From NCBI GenBank assembly GCA_043746555.1, contig JAYTQU010000002.1, forward strand, positions 1 to 16,662: a stretch of 16,662 nucleotides of DNA. The letters are read 5' to 3'. Below the pieces are notes generated by a model, which was not told the DNA's origin, did no database searches, and worked only from the letters and a program-made list of their open reading frames with translations. Below are positions 1 through 7,460 of this stretch, piece by piece. Each line of letters begins with the position of its first letter. The first letter of the stretch is position 1. The translations under genes and the position numbers were made by a program. The stretch is from CAZQYC01 sp043746555 (GTDB taxonomy: Bacteria > Pseudomonadota > Gammaproteobacteria > Steroidobacterales > Steroidobacteraceae).

Positions 1-199
1 GCGAAATCCTAACACTACAAGGCAGTGAATTTTTCGCCAGTCGTCAGCGGCGAGTGAAGTAAGCGCTTTCAATGGCAGTACGCGACAAGGGCCACGTGCA
101 CGTCGCAAGACTCCTCGGTGTCCGCCGTTTAAGTGCCAAGATTGATTCGTGCGCCGATAAGTCTATATTGCGAGCCTGCCATCTACTCTGGAGCTTGCA
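1..199. other. Left-edge non-coding stretch upstream of the M64 peptidase
   Basis: I see no reading frame with coding character here and no recognisable tail of a neighbouring gene. The only functional signals I can support are a sigma70-like promoter at 142-169 and the ribosome-binding site GGAG at 190-193, both serving the peptidase gene that starts at 200. Confidence 0.5.
142..169 (+). promoter_or_regulatory. Sigma70-like promoter of the M64 peptidase gene
   Basis: A -35-like TTGATT at 142-147 is separated by 16 bases from a -10-like TATATT at 164-169, which matches the consensus at five of six positions. Transcription would start near 176, leaving a leader of about 24 bases that contains GGAG at 190-193, six bases before the ATG at 200. 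The call rests on motif match and placement only. Confidence 0.45.
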
Positions 200-1021
200 A
201 TGCTCGATAGAAATGTTGGATTTGCTTGCGTTAAGTTGATCATAGTCGCCGCATCACTCGTTGGTGCTATCGCGCAAGCGCAAACTACATCAACCATGCG
301 CGTCGACTACATGCATATCGGCAATGCATTGGAGAGTCATTATGCGCTTGAACGGATAGTGGTCGAGCCGTTGCCGTGGCCCGGCAATCCAGCGCGAGCG
401 ATCGATACGACCAATCGCGGTCAAAGCTTTTTCGAAGTGGTCGATCCAAAAACCGGCGCCGTCATTTATTCGCGTGGGTTCAGCACGTTGTTTGGCGAAT
501 GGCGCACGACGGACGAAGCGCAGCGGATGAGCCGCGGGTTCGATGAATCGCTGCGGTTTCCGATGCCCGCGACACCCGTCCGAGTTCGCGTGATGGAGCG
601 CGACGAACGCAACAAATTCTCGGTCGTGTGGAGTGTCGATGTCGATCCCAACTCCCGTGACATCGAGCGCAAGCAAGCACCTGCGTCAGCTAATCCCATT
701 GCCATAGTGAACAATGGTCCGTCGTCGCAGAAAGTCGATCTGCTGATCATCGGCGATGGTTATACGGCCGCTCAACTTGGTAAGTTCGTAAAGGATGCGA
801 AGCGTTTGAGTGCGCATCTTTTCGAAGTATCGCCTTTTAAGGAGCGCGCGAAAGATTTCAACGTGTGGGCGCTCGCGGTGCCAACGGTGGAGTCGGGCGT
901 TTCGCGCCCATCGGATGATCAATATCATTGGTCGACGCTGCACACGCGTTACGATATTTTCGGTAGCGAACGCTATGTGATGACGATGGATACGCGCGCG
1001 CTGCGCGAACTGGCGCAGTAG
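200..1021 (+). CDS. M64-family secreted zinc peptidase, N-terminal part (frameshifted)
   Basis: This is the front half of an IgA-peptidase-like M64 metallopeptidase. Residues 1 to about 28 form a Sec signal peptide (hydrophobic core LIIVAASLVGAIA, likely cut after AQA), so the product should be exported. An N-terminal M64 domain follows, recognisable by the stretch YSRGFSTLFGEW near residues 93-104. The start of the peptidase domain, around VDLLIIGDGYTAAQ, comes next. GGAG at 190-193 supports the ATG at 200. The frame stops at 1019-1021 straight after ALRELAQ, while the natural continuation (APYDFIEILVNNETYGGGG) is read in another frame from 1021. The pieces together would give about 473 residues. 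The active site lies in the second piece, so this part alone cannot be a working peptidase. Either the gene is broken or one base is missing from the assembly. Confidence 0.8.
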   Translation: MLDRNVGFACVKLIIVAASLVGAIAQAQTTSTMRVDYMHIGNALESHYALERIVVEPLPWPGNPARAIDTTNRGQSFFEVVDPKTGAVIYSRGFSTLFGEWRTTDEAQRMSRGFDESLRFPMPATPVRVRVMERDERNKFSVVWSVDVDPNSRDIERKQAPASANPIAIVNNGPSSQKVDLLIIGDGYTAAQLGKFVKDAKRLSAHLFEVSPFKERAKDFNVWALAVPTVESGVSRPSDDQYHWSTLHTRYDIFGSERYVMTMDTRALRELAQ

Positions 1022-1086
1022 CGCCGTATGATTTCATCGAAATACTGGTCAACAACGAAACTTATGGCGGCGGCGGAATCTTCGGT

Positions 1087-1620
1087 TTGTACAGCACCGC
1101 AGCCGTAGGCAGCGAATGGGCGGAATATCTTTTCGTGCACGAGTTCGGTCATCACTTTGCCGCGTTAGCGGATGAGTACTACACCTCACCCGTGGCGTAT
1201 CAATCCGGCGCGGAGCGACCCGAGCCGTGGGAGCCGAATGTGACGGCGTTGCACGATCCCAAAAAACTCAAATGGCGCAATCGAGTAACGTCCGGCACGC
1301 CGCTGCCGACGCCATGGCCGAAGAAAGAATTCGAAGATCATGAACGCGACTATCAAAAAGTGCGTGCGAAGCTGCGTGCAGAGCATCGTCCCGAAGCGGA
1401 AATGAACGCGCTGTTTCGTGAGGAACTCAAGGACACGCAGAAACTGTTCTCGTCGGTGCCGTATAAAAACGCACTCGGCGCATTCGAAGGAGCGAACTAT
1501 GCCGCGAGTGGTTACTACCGTCCGGCAATGCAATGCATCATGTTCGATCGCAGCGAGCGGTTTTGTAAGGTGTGCGCCGACGCGATTGAGGAGATCATCG
1601 ATCTATATACCGCTCGCTAG
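1087..1620 (+). CDS. M64-family zinc peptidase, C-terminal catalytic part (frameshifted)
   Basis: This is the back half of the M64 peptidase that begins at 200. It carries the zinc site HEFGHHFAALADEYY (bases 1138 onward, about residue 314 of the rejoined protein). That is the HExxH signature with a following Asp, as in the M64 family. The TTG at 1087 is only the first possible start codon in this frame. Family-like sequence already reads openly from 1021 (APYDFIEILVNN, then YGGGGIFGLYS), so the true protein almost certainly enters from the upstream frame. Two cysteines, in MQCIMFD and FCKVC, lie near the C-terminus. The piece has no signal peptide, and if translated separately it would not be exported. 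The stop at 1618-1620 lies 20 bases from the stop of the convergent acyl-CoA dehydrogenase. Confidence 0.75.
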   Translation: MYSTAAVGSEWAEYLFVHEFGHHFAALADEYYTSPVAYQSGAERPEPWEPNVTALHDPKKLKWRNRVTSGTPLPTPWPKKEFEDHERDYQKVRAKLRAEHRPEAEMNALFREELKDTQKLFSSVPYKNALGAFEGANYAASGYYRPAMQCIMFDRSERFCKVCADAIEEIIDLYTAR

Positions 1621-1640
1621 TCCGGATTGTCGGTCGCGGG

Positions 1641-2861
1641 TCACAACCCTTTTAGCACCGTATTGGCTATATTTCTGCGCATGATTTCGGCACTGCCGTC
1701 GGCGATGCGAACGTAACGAGCTTGGTGCCAGCCATCGTAAAGTTTGGTCTCATTGGTCAGGCCCATGCCGCCGTGTACTTGCATGCAGCGCTCGTAAACG
1801 CGGGAGCACATTTCTGTCGTGAACAATTTGACCATGGCCAGTTCATGGACGACGCGCGTACCGCTATCGATGCGATGTGCGCAGTCGCGCGACATTGTGT
1901 CGGCCGCGTAGATATCGACTGCACTATCGGCCAACTGGAATGACACGCCCTGGTATTCGGCAATCGCTTTTCCGAAGGCAACGCGCTGCTTTGCGTACTC
2001 GCTTGCTTTGTCGAGCGCCCAGCGAGCCAAACCGACACAACGTCCCGCGTTAAATATGCGACCAGTTGAAACGCCTTCGAGCGCGAGGTTGAATCCGTGA
2101 TGCAATTGTCCGACGAGTGCCGTCGACGGCACGCGTACTTCGTTGAATGACACGATTCCTTCGTCGCCTCCGGCATGGCCAAACAATTTGATCACACTAT
2201 CGACAGCGAGGCCCGGCGTATTCATCGGCACGATAAAACAGCTAACACCGCTCTTGCGATGGCGCCGCTGTTCTTCGTCAGTGACGGCAAACACGAAAAT
2301 GTAATCGGCCGTTGGCGAGTTGGTGATCCATTGCTTGGTGCCGGTGATGATCCAATCATCGCCCGAACGAATCGCTTTGGTTCGCATCGCCCACGCATCG
2401 GAGCCCGCATCCGGTTCCGACATGCCAAAGCAAGCGGTGATCTCACCCTTGATGAATGGGTTAAGAATTTTCGCTGCCGCGTGCGGTGAGAGATGCGAGC
2501 ACAAGGGACCCGGTCCGTAAGCCCAGTGTGCAATCGCGGCCACGGGAAGAATGCGCCCCGGTCCGTAGCGATGATGCAAAGCTTCCCATACTCGATAGAG
2601 CGCATACGAACCGAAACCGCCACCGCCGACTTCCTTAGGCGCAAACATTGGGTAGTAACCGGCTTGTGCTGAGCGCGTACGAACTTCGGTTTTCAGTTTC
2701 CTAACGTCTATTGAGTATGCGCCGCGCTCGTCGTACGCAAGGCGCGGTTCATTGAGCACATGCGCATGCTCCGATTCCAATGGCACGACAACGGCATCCA
2801 CAAATCCCAAAACACCGTCGATCAATGCGTCGATTTCTATTTCAGTAACCTGTTCCGACAT
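1641..2861 (-). CDS. Acyl-CoA dehydrogenase with Asp at the usual catalytic Glu position
   Basis: A cytoplasmic FAD flavoenzyme that introduces an alpha,beta double bond into an acyl-CoA; 406 residues, normal for the family. Visible signatures are CFGMSEPDAGSDAWAMRT (flavin and substrate binding), WIITGTKQWITNS, and the C-terminal VHGGMGLTNETKLYDG. The family's common YEGT motif, which holds the catalytic Glu of medium-chain enzymes, reads ADGS here (Asp about residue 388). The alternative helix-G Glu is also absent (STGRIF). This pattern recalls ACAD10/11-like enzymes. I chose the ATG at 2861 because GGAG lies seven bases upstream and MSEQVTEIEIDALIDG resembles a family N-terminus; a longer open frame to 2948 has unrelated, cysteine-rich sequence. 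It follows the flavin monooxygenase on the same strand after 98 bases, so the two may be cotranscribed. The substrate is unknown. Confidence 0.88.
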   Translation of the reverse strand: MSEQVTEIEIDALIDGVLGFVDAVVVPLESEHAHVLNEPRLAYDERGAYSIDVRKLKTEVRTRSAQAGYYPMFAPKEVGGGGFGSYALYRVWEALHHRYGPGRILPVAAIAHWAYGPGPLCSHLSPHAAAKILNPFIKGEITACFGMSEPDAGSDAWAMRTKAIRSGDDWIITGTKQWITNSPTADYIFVFAVTDEEQRRHRKSGVSCFIVPMNTPGLAVDSVIKLFGHAGGDEGIVSFNEVRVPSTALVGQLHHGFNLALEGVSTGRIFNAGRCVGLARWALDKASEYAKQRVAFGKAIAEYQGVSFQLADSAVDIYAADTMSRDCAHRIDSGTRVVHELAMVKLFTTEMCSRVYERCMQVHGGMGLTNETKLYDGWHQARYVRIADGSAEIMRRNIANTVLKGL

Positions 2862-2959
2862 GGGCGCTCTCCGGTGTTGGCATTGCGGTGTCTTGGCAGA
2901 GCATAGCGCGGGATCGGCGCGTAAACAGGAATTATGGAGCCGACCCAATGACCGCTAAT

Positions 2960-4777
2960 TCACCGAAACTCAAGTCCTTCGAACTGACGCGAATCACGCC
3001 ACGCTTTTATGTAGTTGAAAAAGGCCATCGCGCCGTCAGGGTAGCCGACATTGAGTCTTGCCTGCGGGCCGGGATCTTGACCTTCGTTGTTGTAGTAACC
3101 CGGCGTGCAATCTTGCGATCCCAACATGCGGCCCATGCCGGATAGTAATAGCTCAATCCATTTATCTTCAGCTTCCTTAGTGACGTCTACTTGTGCGAAA
3201 CCATTGTCGATTACGTGTTTGATCACCAGCGCAATCGTTTTGCCGGATTCGGTAAGGTTGTGCGGAATGTTGGAGATCAAGTTGGCGCCTTGGGTCGGTT
3301 GCACGATGAAAGCATTGGGAAAGCCGTGTACATGAATGCCGTGCTTGGTGCGCATACCTTCGGCCCAATACTGCGACAACTTTACTCCGTTGCGACCTTG
3401 CATGTCGTAGCCGGCGCGACGCGCGTACTCCGTGCCCACTTCAAAGCCCGATGCATAAATAATGCAATCGACCGAATACTCTTTGCCGGCGATGACGATG
3501 CCGGTTGCCGTGATCTTCTCCACGCCCTTGCCATCGGTATCGATAAGATGTGTGCCGGGTGTGTTGAAAGCTTGTAGATATTCGTCATGGAAACACGGCC
3601 TCTTGCACAACTGTCGATACCACGCCTTTAGATTCAACGCAGTCACTTTGTCTTGCACGATAGAATCGACGCGCGCGCGAATTTCTTCCATCTTTTCGTA
3701 GTCGGAATCTTCGAACGCATCCATCATTTTCCGCGGCGTGATGTCTTGCGGCGGCAATTGGCGAATCTTGGCGCGAATGCGACGCGCCAGATCGGTCCAA
3801 CCATCCATCACCAAATCCTCGGTCGCCACGCCCATGGTTTGATTCGCAGTAAAGTTTTCCAGCCACCGTTGTTGCCAGCCCGGTGTTGCTATCTTGTTAA
3901 ACCATTCTGCGTCGGTGGGCTTGTTGTCGCGCACATCCACAGAAGAAGGTGTGCGCTGAAAAACATACAGTTCCTTACAAGCCTGAGCTAGATGCGGCAC
4001 GCATTGCACAGATGTGGCGCCGGTGCCGATGATAGCGACGCGTTTATCGGCGAGCTTGTCCATGGGATCGCCGTGTGGATCGCCGCCGGTGTAGTCGTAG
4101 TCCCAACGACTGGTGTGAAACGAATGTCCTTTGAACGATTCAATGCCGGGAATGCCGGGCAGTTTCGGCACGTGCAGTGGACCGGTGCCCATGGCAACAA
4201 ACTGCGCCGTGAATCGATCGCCGCGGTTGGTGCGGACGATCCAATTGCTACTCGATTCGTCCCACTGCAAGTCGGTTACTTCGGTATGGAACAATGCCTT
4301 GTCATACAGGCCATAGTGTCTGCCGATATGTTGACAATGCGCCAGTATTTCCGGTGCATGCGCATATTTTTCCGTCGGCATGTGTTCGGTTTCTTCGAGC
4401 AGCGGCATATAGACAAACGATGCCGTATCGCATTGCGCGCCGGGATAGCGGTTCCAATACCACGTGCCGCCGAAGTCGCCGCCTTTTTCGACGATGCGTA
4501 CATCGCGAATGCCGGCTTCGATTAATCGTGCGCCGGTAACCAGTCCCGCAAAGCCGCCGCCGATAAATGCAACCGTTACATGATCCGTGAGCGGAGCACG
4601 TTCGGTGCGCGGCGTATAGGGATCTTCGAGATAATGCGCCAGCCGATCTTTCAGTTGCAGGTACTGATTGTTACCGTCCGAACGCAAACGCTTGTCGCGT
4701 TCCTCGAGATATTTTTTGCGAAGGGCTGCCTTGTCTAGTGCATAAGGATGGGGGTTCTGAGCGTTGCTAGTCGTCAT
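2960..4777 (-). CDS. Type I Baeyer-Villiger-like flavin monooxygenase
   Basis: An FAD- and NADPH-dependent monooxygenase of 605 residues, expected to insert oxygen next to a ketone to give an ester or lactone. The first Rossmann motif GGGFAG is at residues 73-78 and the second, GTGATS, at 251-256. Between them is the Baeyer-Villiger fingerprint FxGxxxHxxxW(P/D): F215, G217, H221, W225, D226. GGTWYWNRYPGAQCD (residues 103-117) is the usual flavin-side motif. About 65 residues precede the FAD domain, an extension seen in some longer subfamilies. I chose the ATG at 4777 (MTTSNAQ) over an in-frame start at 4864, because the extra residues are not family-like and would run into the divergent control region. 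The Shine-Dalgarno is weak (CGGA). An acyl-CoA dehydrogenase lies downstream and another diverges upstream, pointing to breakdown of a cyclic or branched ketone or lipid. Substrate and symbol cannot be assigned. Confidence 0.88.
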   Translation of the reverse strand: MTTSNAQNPHPYALDKAALRKKYLEERDKRLRSDGNNQYLQLKDRLAHYLEDPYTPRTERAPLTDHVTVAFIGGGFAGLVTGARLIEAGIRDVRIVEKGGDFGGTWYWNRYPGAQCDTASFVYMPLLEETEHMPTEKYAHAPEILAHCQHIGRHYGLYDKALFHTEVTDLQWDESSSNWIVRTNRGDRFTAQFVAMGTGPLHVPKLPGIPGIESFKGHSFHTSRWDYDYTGGDPHGDPMDKLADKRVAIIGTGATSVQCVPHLAQACKELYVFQRTPSSVDVRDNKPTDAEWFNKIATPGWQQRWLENFTANQTMGVATEDLVMDGWTDLARRIRAKIRQLPPQDITPRKMMDAFEDSDYEKMEEIRARVDSIVQDKVTALNLKAWYRQLCKRPCFHDEYLQAFNTPGTHLIDTDGKGVEKITATGIVIAGKEYSVDCIIYASGFEVGTEYARRAGYDMQGRNGVKLSQYWAEGMRTKHGIHVHGFPNAFIVQPTQGANLISNIPHNLTESGKTIALVIKHVIDNGFAQVDVTKEAEDKWIELLLSGMGRMLGSQDCTPGYYNNEGQDPGPQARLNVGYPDGAMAFFNYIKAWRDSRQFEGLEFR

Positions 4778-4804
4778 TGCAGTTCCGAGAGATTTCGAGA
4801 TAGT

Positions 4805-4838
4805 TTCGATCCGACATTGTCCGGCCGGATGTATCGAA
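4805..4838. promoter_or_regulatory. Candidate operator in the divergent monooxygenase/acyl-CoA dehydrogenase region
   Basis: The 182-bp gap between the two divergent starts (4777 and 4960) holds a perfect 10-bp palindrome, TCCGGCCGGA, at 4820-4829. It is flanked by inverted hexamers TTCGAT (4805-4810) and ATCGAA (4833-4838). The hexamers sit asymmetrically about the palindrome, so this may be two overlapping sites or chance. The position fits a repressor controlling both directions. No regulator gene lies in the window to pair with it. Confidence 0.35.
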
Positions 4839-4959
4839 TTTGCAAGACCGCAAGATGGGTGCAACTATGCGGACTGGGTTCAACGCGGTGATTTTGAGTG
4901 CGAGCACGTTCCTTCGAAAACTCGATTGTGCCGAGAACGATCCTCACGGAAAAAGTGAA

Positions 4960-6123
4960 ATGAATTTCGACCTCACTGAAGACCAACAACAACTGTGCGC
5001 CGCCATTGAACGCGCGTGCGCGCCGTTCGACTCCGACTATTGGCTCAAGAAGGATCGCGACGGCGGATTTCCAAGCGACTTCCATCGCGCAATGGCGGCT
5101 GCGGGTTGGCTCGGCATTGCGATGCCGAAAGAGTTTGGCGGCGCGGGACTCGGTATCACCGAAGCGGCACTAATGATGCAAACCATTGCCGCTACGGGCG
5201 CCGGGTTGTCGGGCGCATCGGCGATTCATATGAACATCTTCGGTTTGCATCCGGCAGTGGTGTTCGGTACCGACGTACAAAAACATCGTTGGCTACCGCC
5301 GCTGATCGAAGGCAAAGACAAAGCCTGCTTTGGCGTGACCGAACCGACGACCGGTCTCAACACGCTCAAACTAAAAACACGCGCTGTGCGCGACGGCGAT
5401 TGCTACGTTGTGTCCGGACAAAAGGTGTGGATTTCCACTGCGCAAGTAGCGAACAAGATCTTGTTGCTTGCACGCACGACGCCGGTAGAAGAGGCAAAGG
5501 GCACGGAAGGATTGTCGCTTTTCTACACCGACTTGGATCGCGAACACATCGACGTGCGCGAGATCGACAAGATGGGACGCAAGTGTGTCGATTCGAATGA
5601 GCTGTTTATCGACGGCTTGCGCATTCCGATTGGCGATCGAATCGGAGAAGAAGGCAAAGGGTTCGAATACATCCTGCATGGACTCAATCCGGAACGCATA
5701 TTAATTGCGGCCGAAGCCGTGGGACTTGGCCAAGCTGCGTTGTCGCGAGGTGCTCGTTATGCAAATGAGCGCATTGTCTTCGATCGTCCCATCGGCATGA
5801 ATCAATCGATACAACATCCCCTTGCCAAGTCATGGATCGAACTCGAAGCGGCGCGACTCATGGTATTCAAAGCGGCAGCGTTGTACGACGCACAGCGATC
5901 CTGCGCGACTGAAGCGAATGCGGCAAAGTTTCTCGCTGCAGAAGCGTGTTTTCATGCGTGCGAAAACGCCATTCTCACGCATGGCGGTATGGGTTACGCC
6001 AAGGAATACCACGTCGAACGCTATATGCGCGAAGCGTGGATACCGCGATTAGCTCCCGTGAGTCCGCAACTCATCCTGTGCTTCATTGCGGAGAAAGTGC
6101 TCGGCCTGTCTAAGTCGTATTGA
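4960..6123 (+). CDS. Acyl-CoA dehydrogenase with a proposed helix-G catalytic Glu
   Basis: A cytoplasmic FAD-dependent acyl-CoA dehydrogenase of 387 residues. Signatures include CFGVTEPTTGLNTLKLKT, YVVSGQKVWISTA, and near the C-terminus THGGMGYAKEYHVERYMREAW. The usual YEGT catalytic loop is absent: the aligned place reads RLAPVSPQLI, with Pro near residue 366. A Glu at residue 245 (in NPERILIA) falls where isovaleryl-CoA and long-chain dehydrogenases carry their base, so catalysis probably uses that residue (by-eye alignment). The ATG at 4960 (MNFDLTEDQQQ) is preferred, with CGGA nine bases before it; a longer frame from 4840 gives non-family sequence overlapping the probable promoter. A weak promoter (TTGCAA at 4840-4845, AACTAT at 4863-4868) is possible. 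The gene diverges from the Baeyer-Villiger-like monooxygenase and likely acts in the same catabolic route. Confidence 0.88.
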   Translation: MNFDLTEDQQQLCAAIERACAPFDSDYWLKKDRDGGFPSDFHRAMAAAGWLGIAMPKEFGGAGLGITEAALMMQTIAATGAGLSGASAIHMNIFGLHPAVVFGTDVQKHRWLPPLIEGKDKACFGVTEPTTGLNTLKLKTRAVRDGDCYVVSGQKVWISTAQVANKILLLARTTPVEEAKGTEGLSLFYTDLDREHIDVREIDKMGRKCVDSNELFIDGLRIPIGDRIGEEGKGFEYILHGLNPERILIAAEAVGLGQAALSRGARYANERIVFDRPIGMNQSIQHPLAKSWIELEAARLMVFKAAALYDAQRSCATEANAAKFLAAEACFHACENAILTHGGMGYAKEYHVERYMREAWIPRLAPVSPQLILCFIAEKVLGLSKSY

Positions 6124-6147
6124 TACGTCGCTCGCTCGATCAATTTG

Positions 6148-6169
6148 CGAGACTTGTTCAGAGTCTTCG
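6148..6169 (+). terminator. Weak terminator-like hairpin after the acyl-CoA dehydrogenase
   Basis: AGACT at 6150-6154 pairs with AGTCT at 6162-6166 around a 7-nt loop. Two further pairs form if T6167 is bulged. The hairpin starts 25 bases after the stop codon at 6123. No clear run of T follows, so intrinsic termination here is doubtful. Confidence 0.2.
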
Positions 6170-6192
6170 TTCGATTCAGGAAAAGCCGGAAT

Positions 6193-6209
6193 ACGAACCG
6201 CGAGTTCGT
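6193..6209. repeat. Short perfect inverted repeat between the dehydrogenase and the hydrolase-like gene
   Basis: ACGAAC (6193-6198) and GTTCGT (6204-6209) form a perfect 6-bp inverted repeat around a 5-nt centre. It lies in the 203-bp gap upstream of the gene at 6327, where it could be an operator half-site pair or a small hairpin. No function can be assigned. Confidence 0.3.
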
Positions 6210-6326
6210 TCACGCTGTTGGCGGCGCGAATCTGGTGGGATGTGTCGAAAGGAATTTAGGCCGGTAATCCAAGAAGGTGTTCGATACTTTTTGTGACTCA
6301 GGACGCACATCGAGGGCGCAGGTCTG

Positions 6327-7460
6327 ATGGTACGTAATCTCGCAGCTTTTTTCGGCGGACTATTCCTCTCGGTGGTTGTTCTCGCTTACGCCGCGAGAGA
6401 CGGGTCGCATGGTTCGGAGTACGACAAGGCCGCGTGCGCTGGGCCGCCGCTCAAGAGCGTCGCGGAGCGAGTTACGGCGCGAGAAAACGGTTATGTCATC
6501 CACCAACGCTACGGCTGTATCGACAAAGTGTCTTTCGATCGAGTGAATTTGGCGAATGCCGAGCGACAACGCGCGCGAGCGCAGGCGTTCAAATTGACCG
6601 CCGATGCGGCGAATCTTTCTAAGCAAACGCTTGCGCAGGCGCGCCACGGATTCACCACCAAGATTTCCGTTCGCGCGGCTTCGTTGCGCACGTTGCCAAA
6701 TCCGCCGAACAATCTTTTTGTGCGCAGCGACTACAAGACCGAGTCCGATCGAGTATTGCCGGCGTTTGTCACACCGAATCCCGTTGACGGTCAAAAGCAT
6801 CCGGCGATCATTTGGCTTGCCGGCAACGAACCGAACTCGTTGGGGGAGTTTTGGATTTCGAATCCGGAGTCGGACGATTCGGCGGCAAAGGCGTTTCGCG
6901 ATGCCGGTGTGGTTGTCATGTTTGTCACGCTTCGCGGCGGCAACGGCGATGCACGGGGAAAGGAATTTTTTCTCGGCGAAGTGGATGACGTACTAGCCGC
7001 CGCCGATCATCTTGCAAGCTTGGGCTATGTGAATGCCGAGCGAATCTTTTTAGGCGGACACGGTGGCGGCGCCACGTTGGCGTTACTTACAGCCGAAACG
7101 AGTTCGCGATTTGCGGGCGTGTTCGCTTTCGGACCCATGGCCGAAGTAGATCACTATTCGTCGATAGTCGTGCCTGTTGACTTCAACCAGTATTCCGCTC
7201 AAGAGCGACGACTGCGCTCGCCGCTTTATTGGTTGCAAGGAATCGAAAGCCCGACGTATATGGTCGAAGCTAAAGGCATGCCGGGAAATCGACGCGACAT
7301 CGACACCTTGTGCGAAAAAGCCAATAACTCACGGGTGCATTGCATATTGGCCGAGGGCGAGAATCGTTTTAGCGTTCTCTCGAAGGTGTCGACCGTTATC
7401 GCTGCGCGCTTGGCGATCAGCGACAGCAGAGACTTTTCCATTCGCGCGGACGAGTTTTGA
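6327..7460 (+). CDS. Exported alpha/beta-hydrolase-fold protein lacking nucleophile Ser and catalytic His
   Basis: A protein of 377 residues. Residues 1-22 form a signal peptide or signal anchor (MVRNLAAFFGGLFLSVVVLAYA), so it should act in the periplasm or at the membrane. Residues 30-150 are not recognised and contain two Cys. From about residue 165 the sequence resembles prolyl-oligopeptidase-type alpha/beta hydrolases: HPAIIWLAGN, VTLRGGNGDARGKEFFLGEVDDVLAAADHLASLGYV, then the nucleophile-elbow region ERIFLGGHGGGATLALL. The family elbow is GHSxGG; here the Ser position is Gly246 (codon GGT). Near the C-terminus the place where a catalytic His is expected reads ENRFSVL, with Arg347 (codon CGT). 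Both catalytic residues therefore seem lost while the fold-bearing sequence is intact, suggesting a non-catalytic binding protein. The ATG at 6327 is the likely start, with GAGG at 6313-6316 or AGG at 6320-6322 as weak binding sites. The gene stands alone. Confidence 0.75.
   Translation: MVRNLAAFFGGLFLSVVVLAYAARDGSHGSEYDKAACAGPPLKSVAERVTARENGYVIHQRYGCIDKVSFDRVNLANAERQRARAQAFKLTADAANLSKQTLAQARHGFTTKISVRAASLRTLPNPPNNLFVRSDYKTESDRVLPAFVTPNPVDGQKHPAIIWLAGNEPNSLGEFWISNPESDDSAAKAFRDAGVVVMFVTLRGGNGDARGKEFFLGEVDDVLAAADHLASLGYVNAERIFLGGHGGGATLALLTAETSSRFAGVFAFGPMAEVDHYSSIVVPVDFNQYSAQERRLRSPLYWLQGIESPTYMVEAKGMPGNRRDIDTLCEKANNSRVHCILAEGENRFSVLSKVSTVIAARLAISDSRDFSIRADEF

Noticed and set aside
2862..2948. 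Longer N-terminus for the acyl-CoA dehydrogenase ending at 1641
   Set aside because: The extra 29 residues are Cys/Arg-rich and not family-like, and the ATG at 2861 has GGAG at good spacing and a typical N-terminus.
3191..4525. Several plus-strand frames of 60-177 residues inside the monooxygenase gene
   Set aside because: They are opposite-strand shadows of a well-supported gene and show no domain, signal peptide or ribosome-binding site.
4778..4864. Longer N-terminus for the flavin monooxygenase
   Set aside because: It would cover the palindrome in the divergent control region, and the added residues do not resemble the family.
4840..4959. Longer N-terminus for the acyl-CoA dehydrogenase at 4960
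   Set aside because: MNFDLTEDQQQ is the usual family start; the upstream residues are unrelated and overlap probable promoter sequence.
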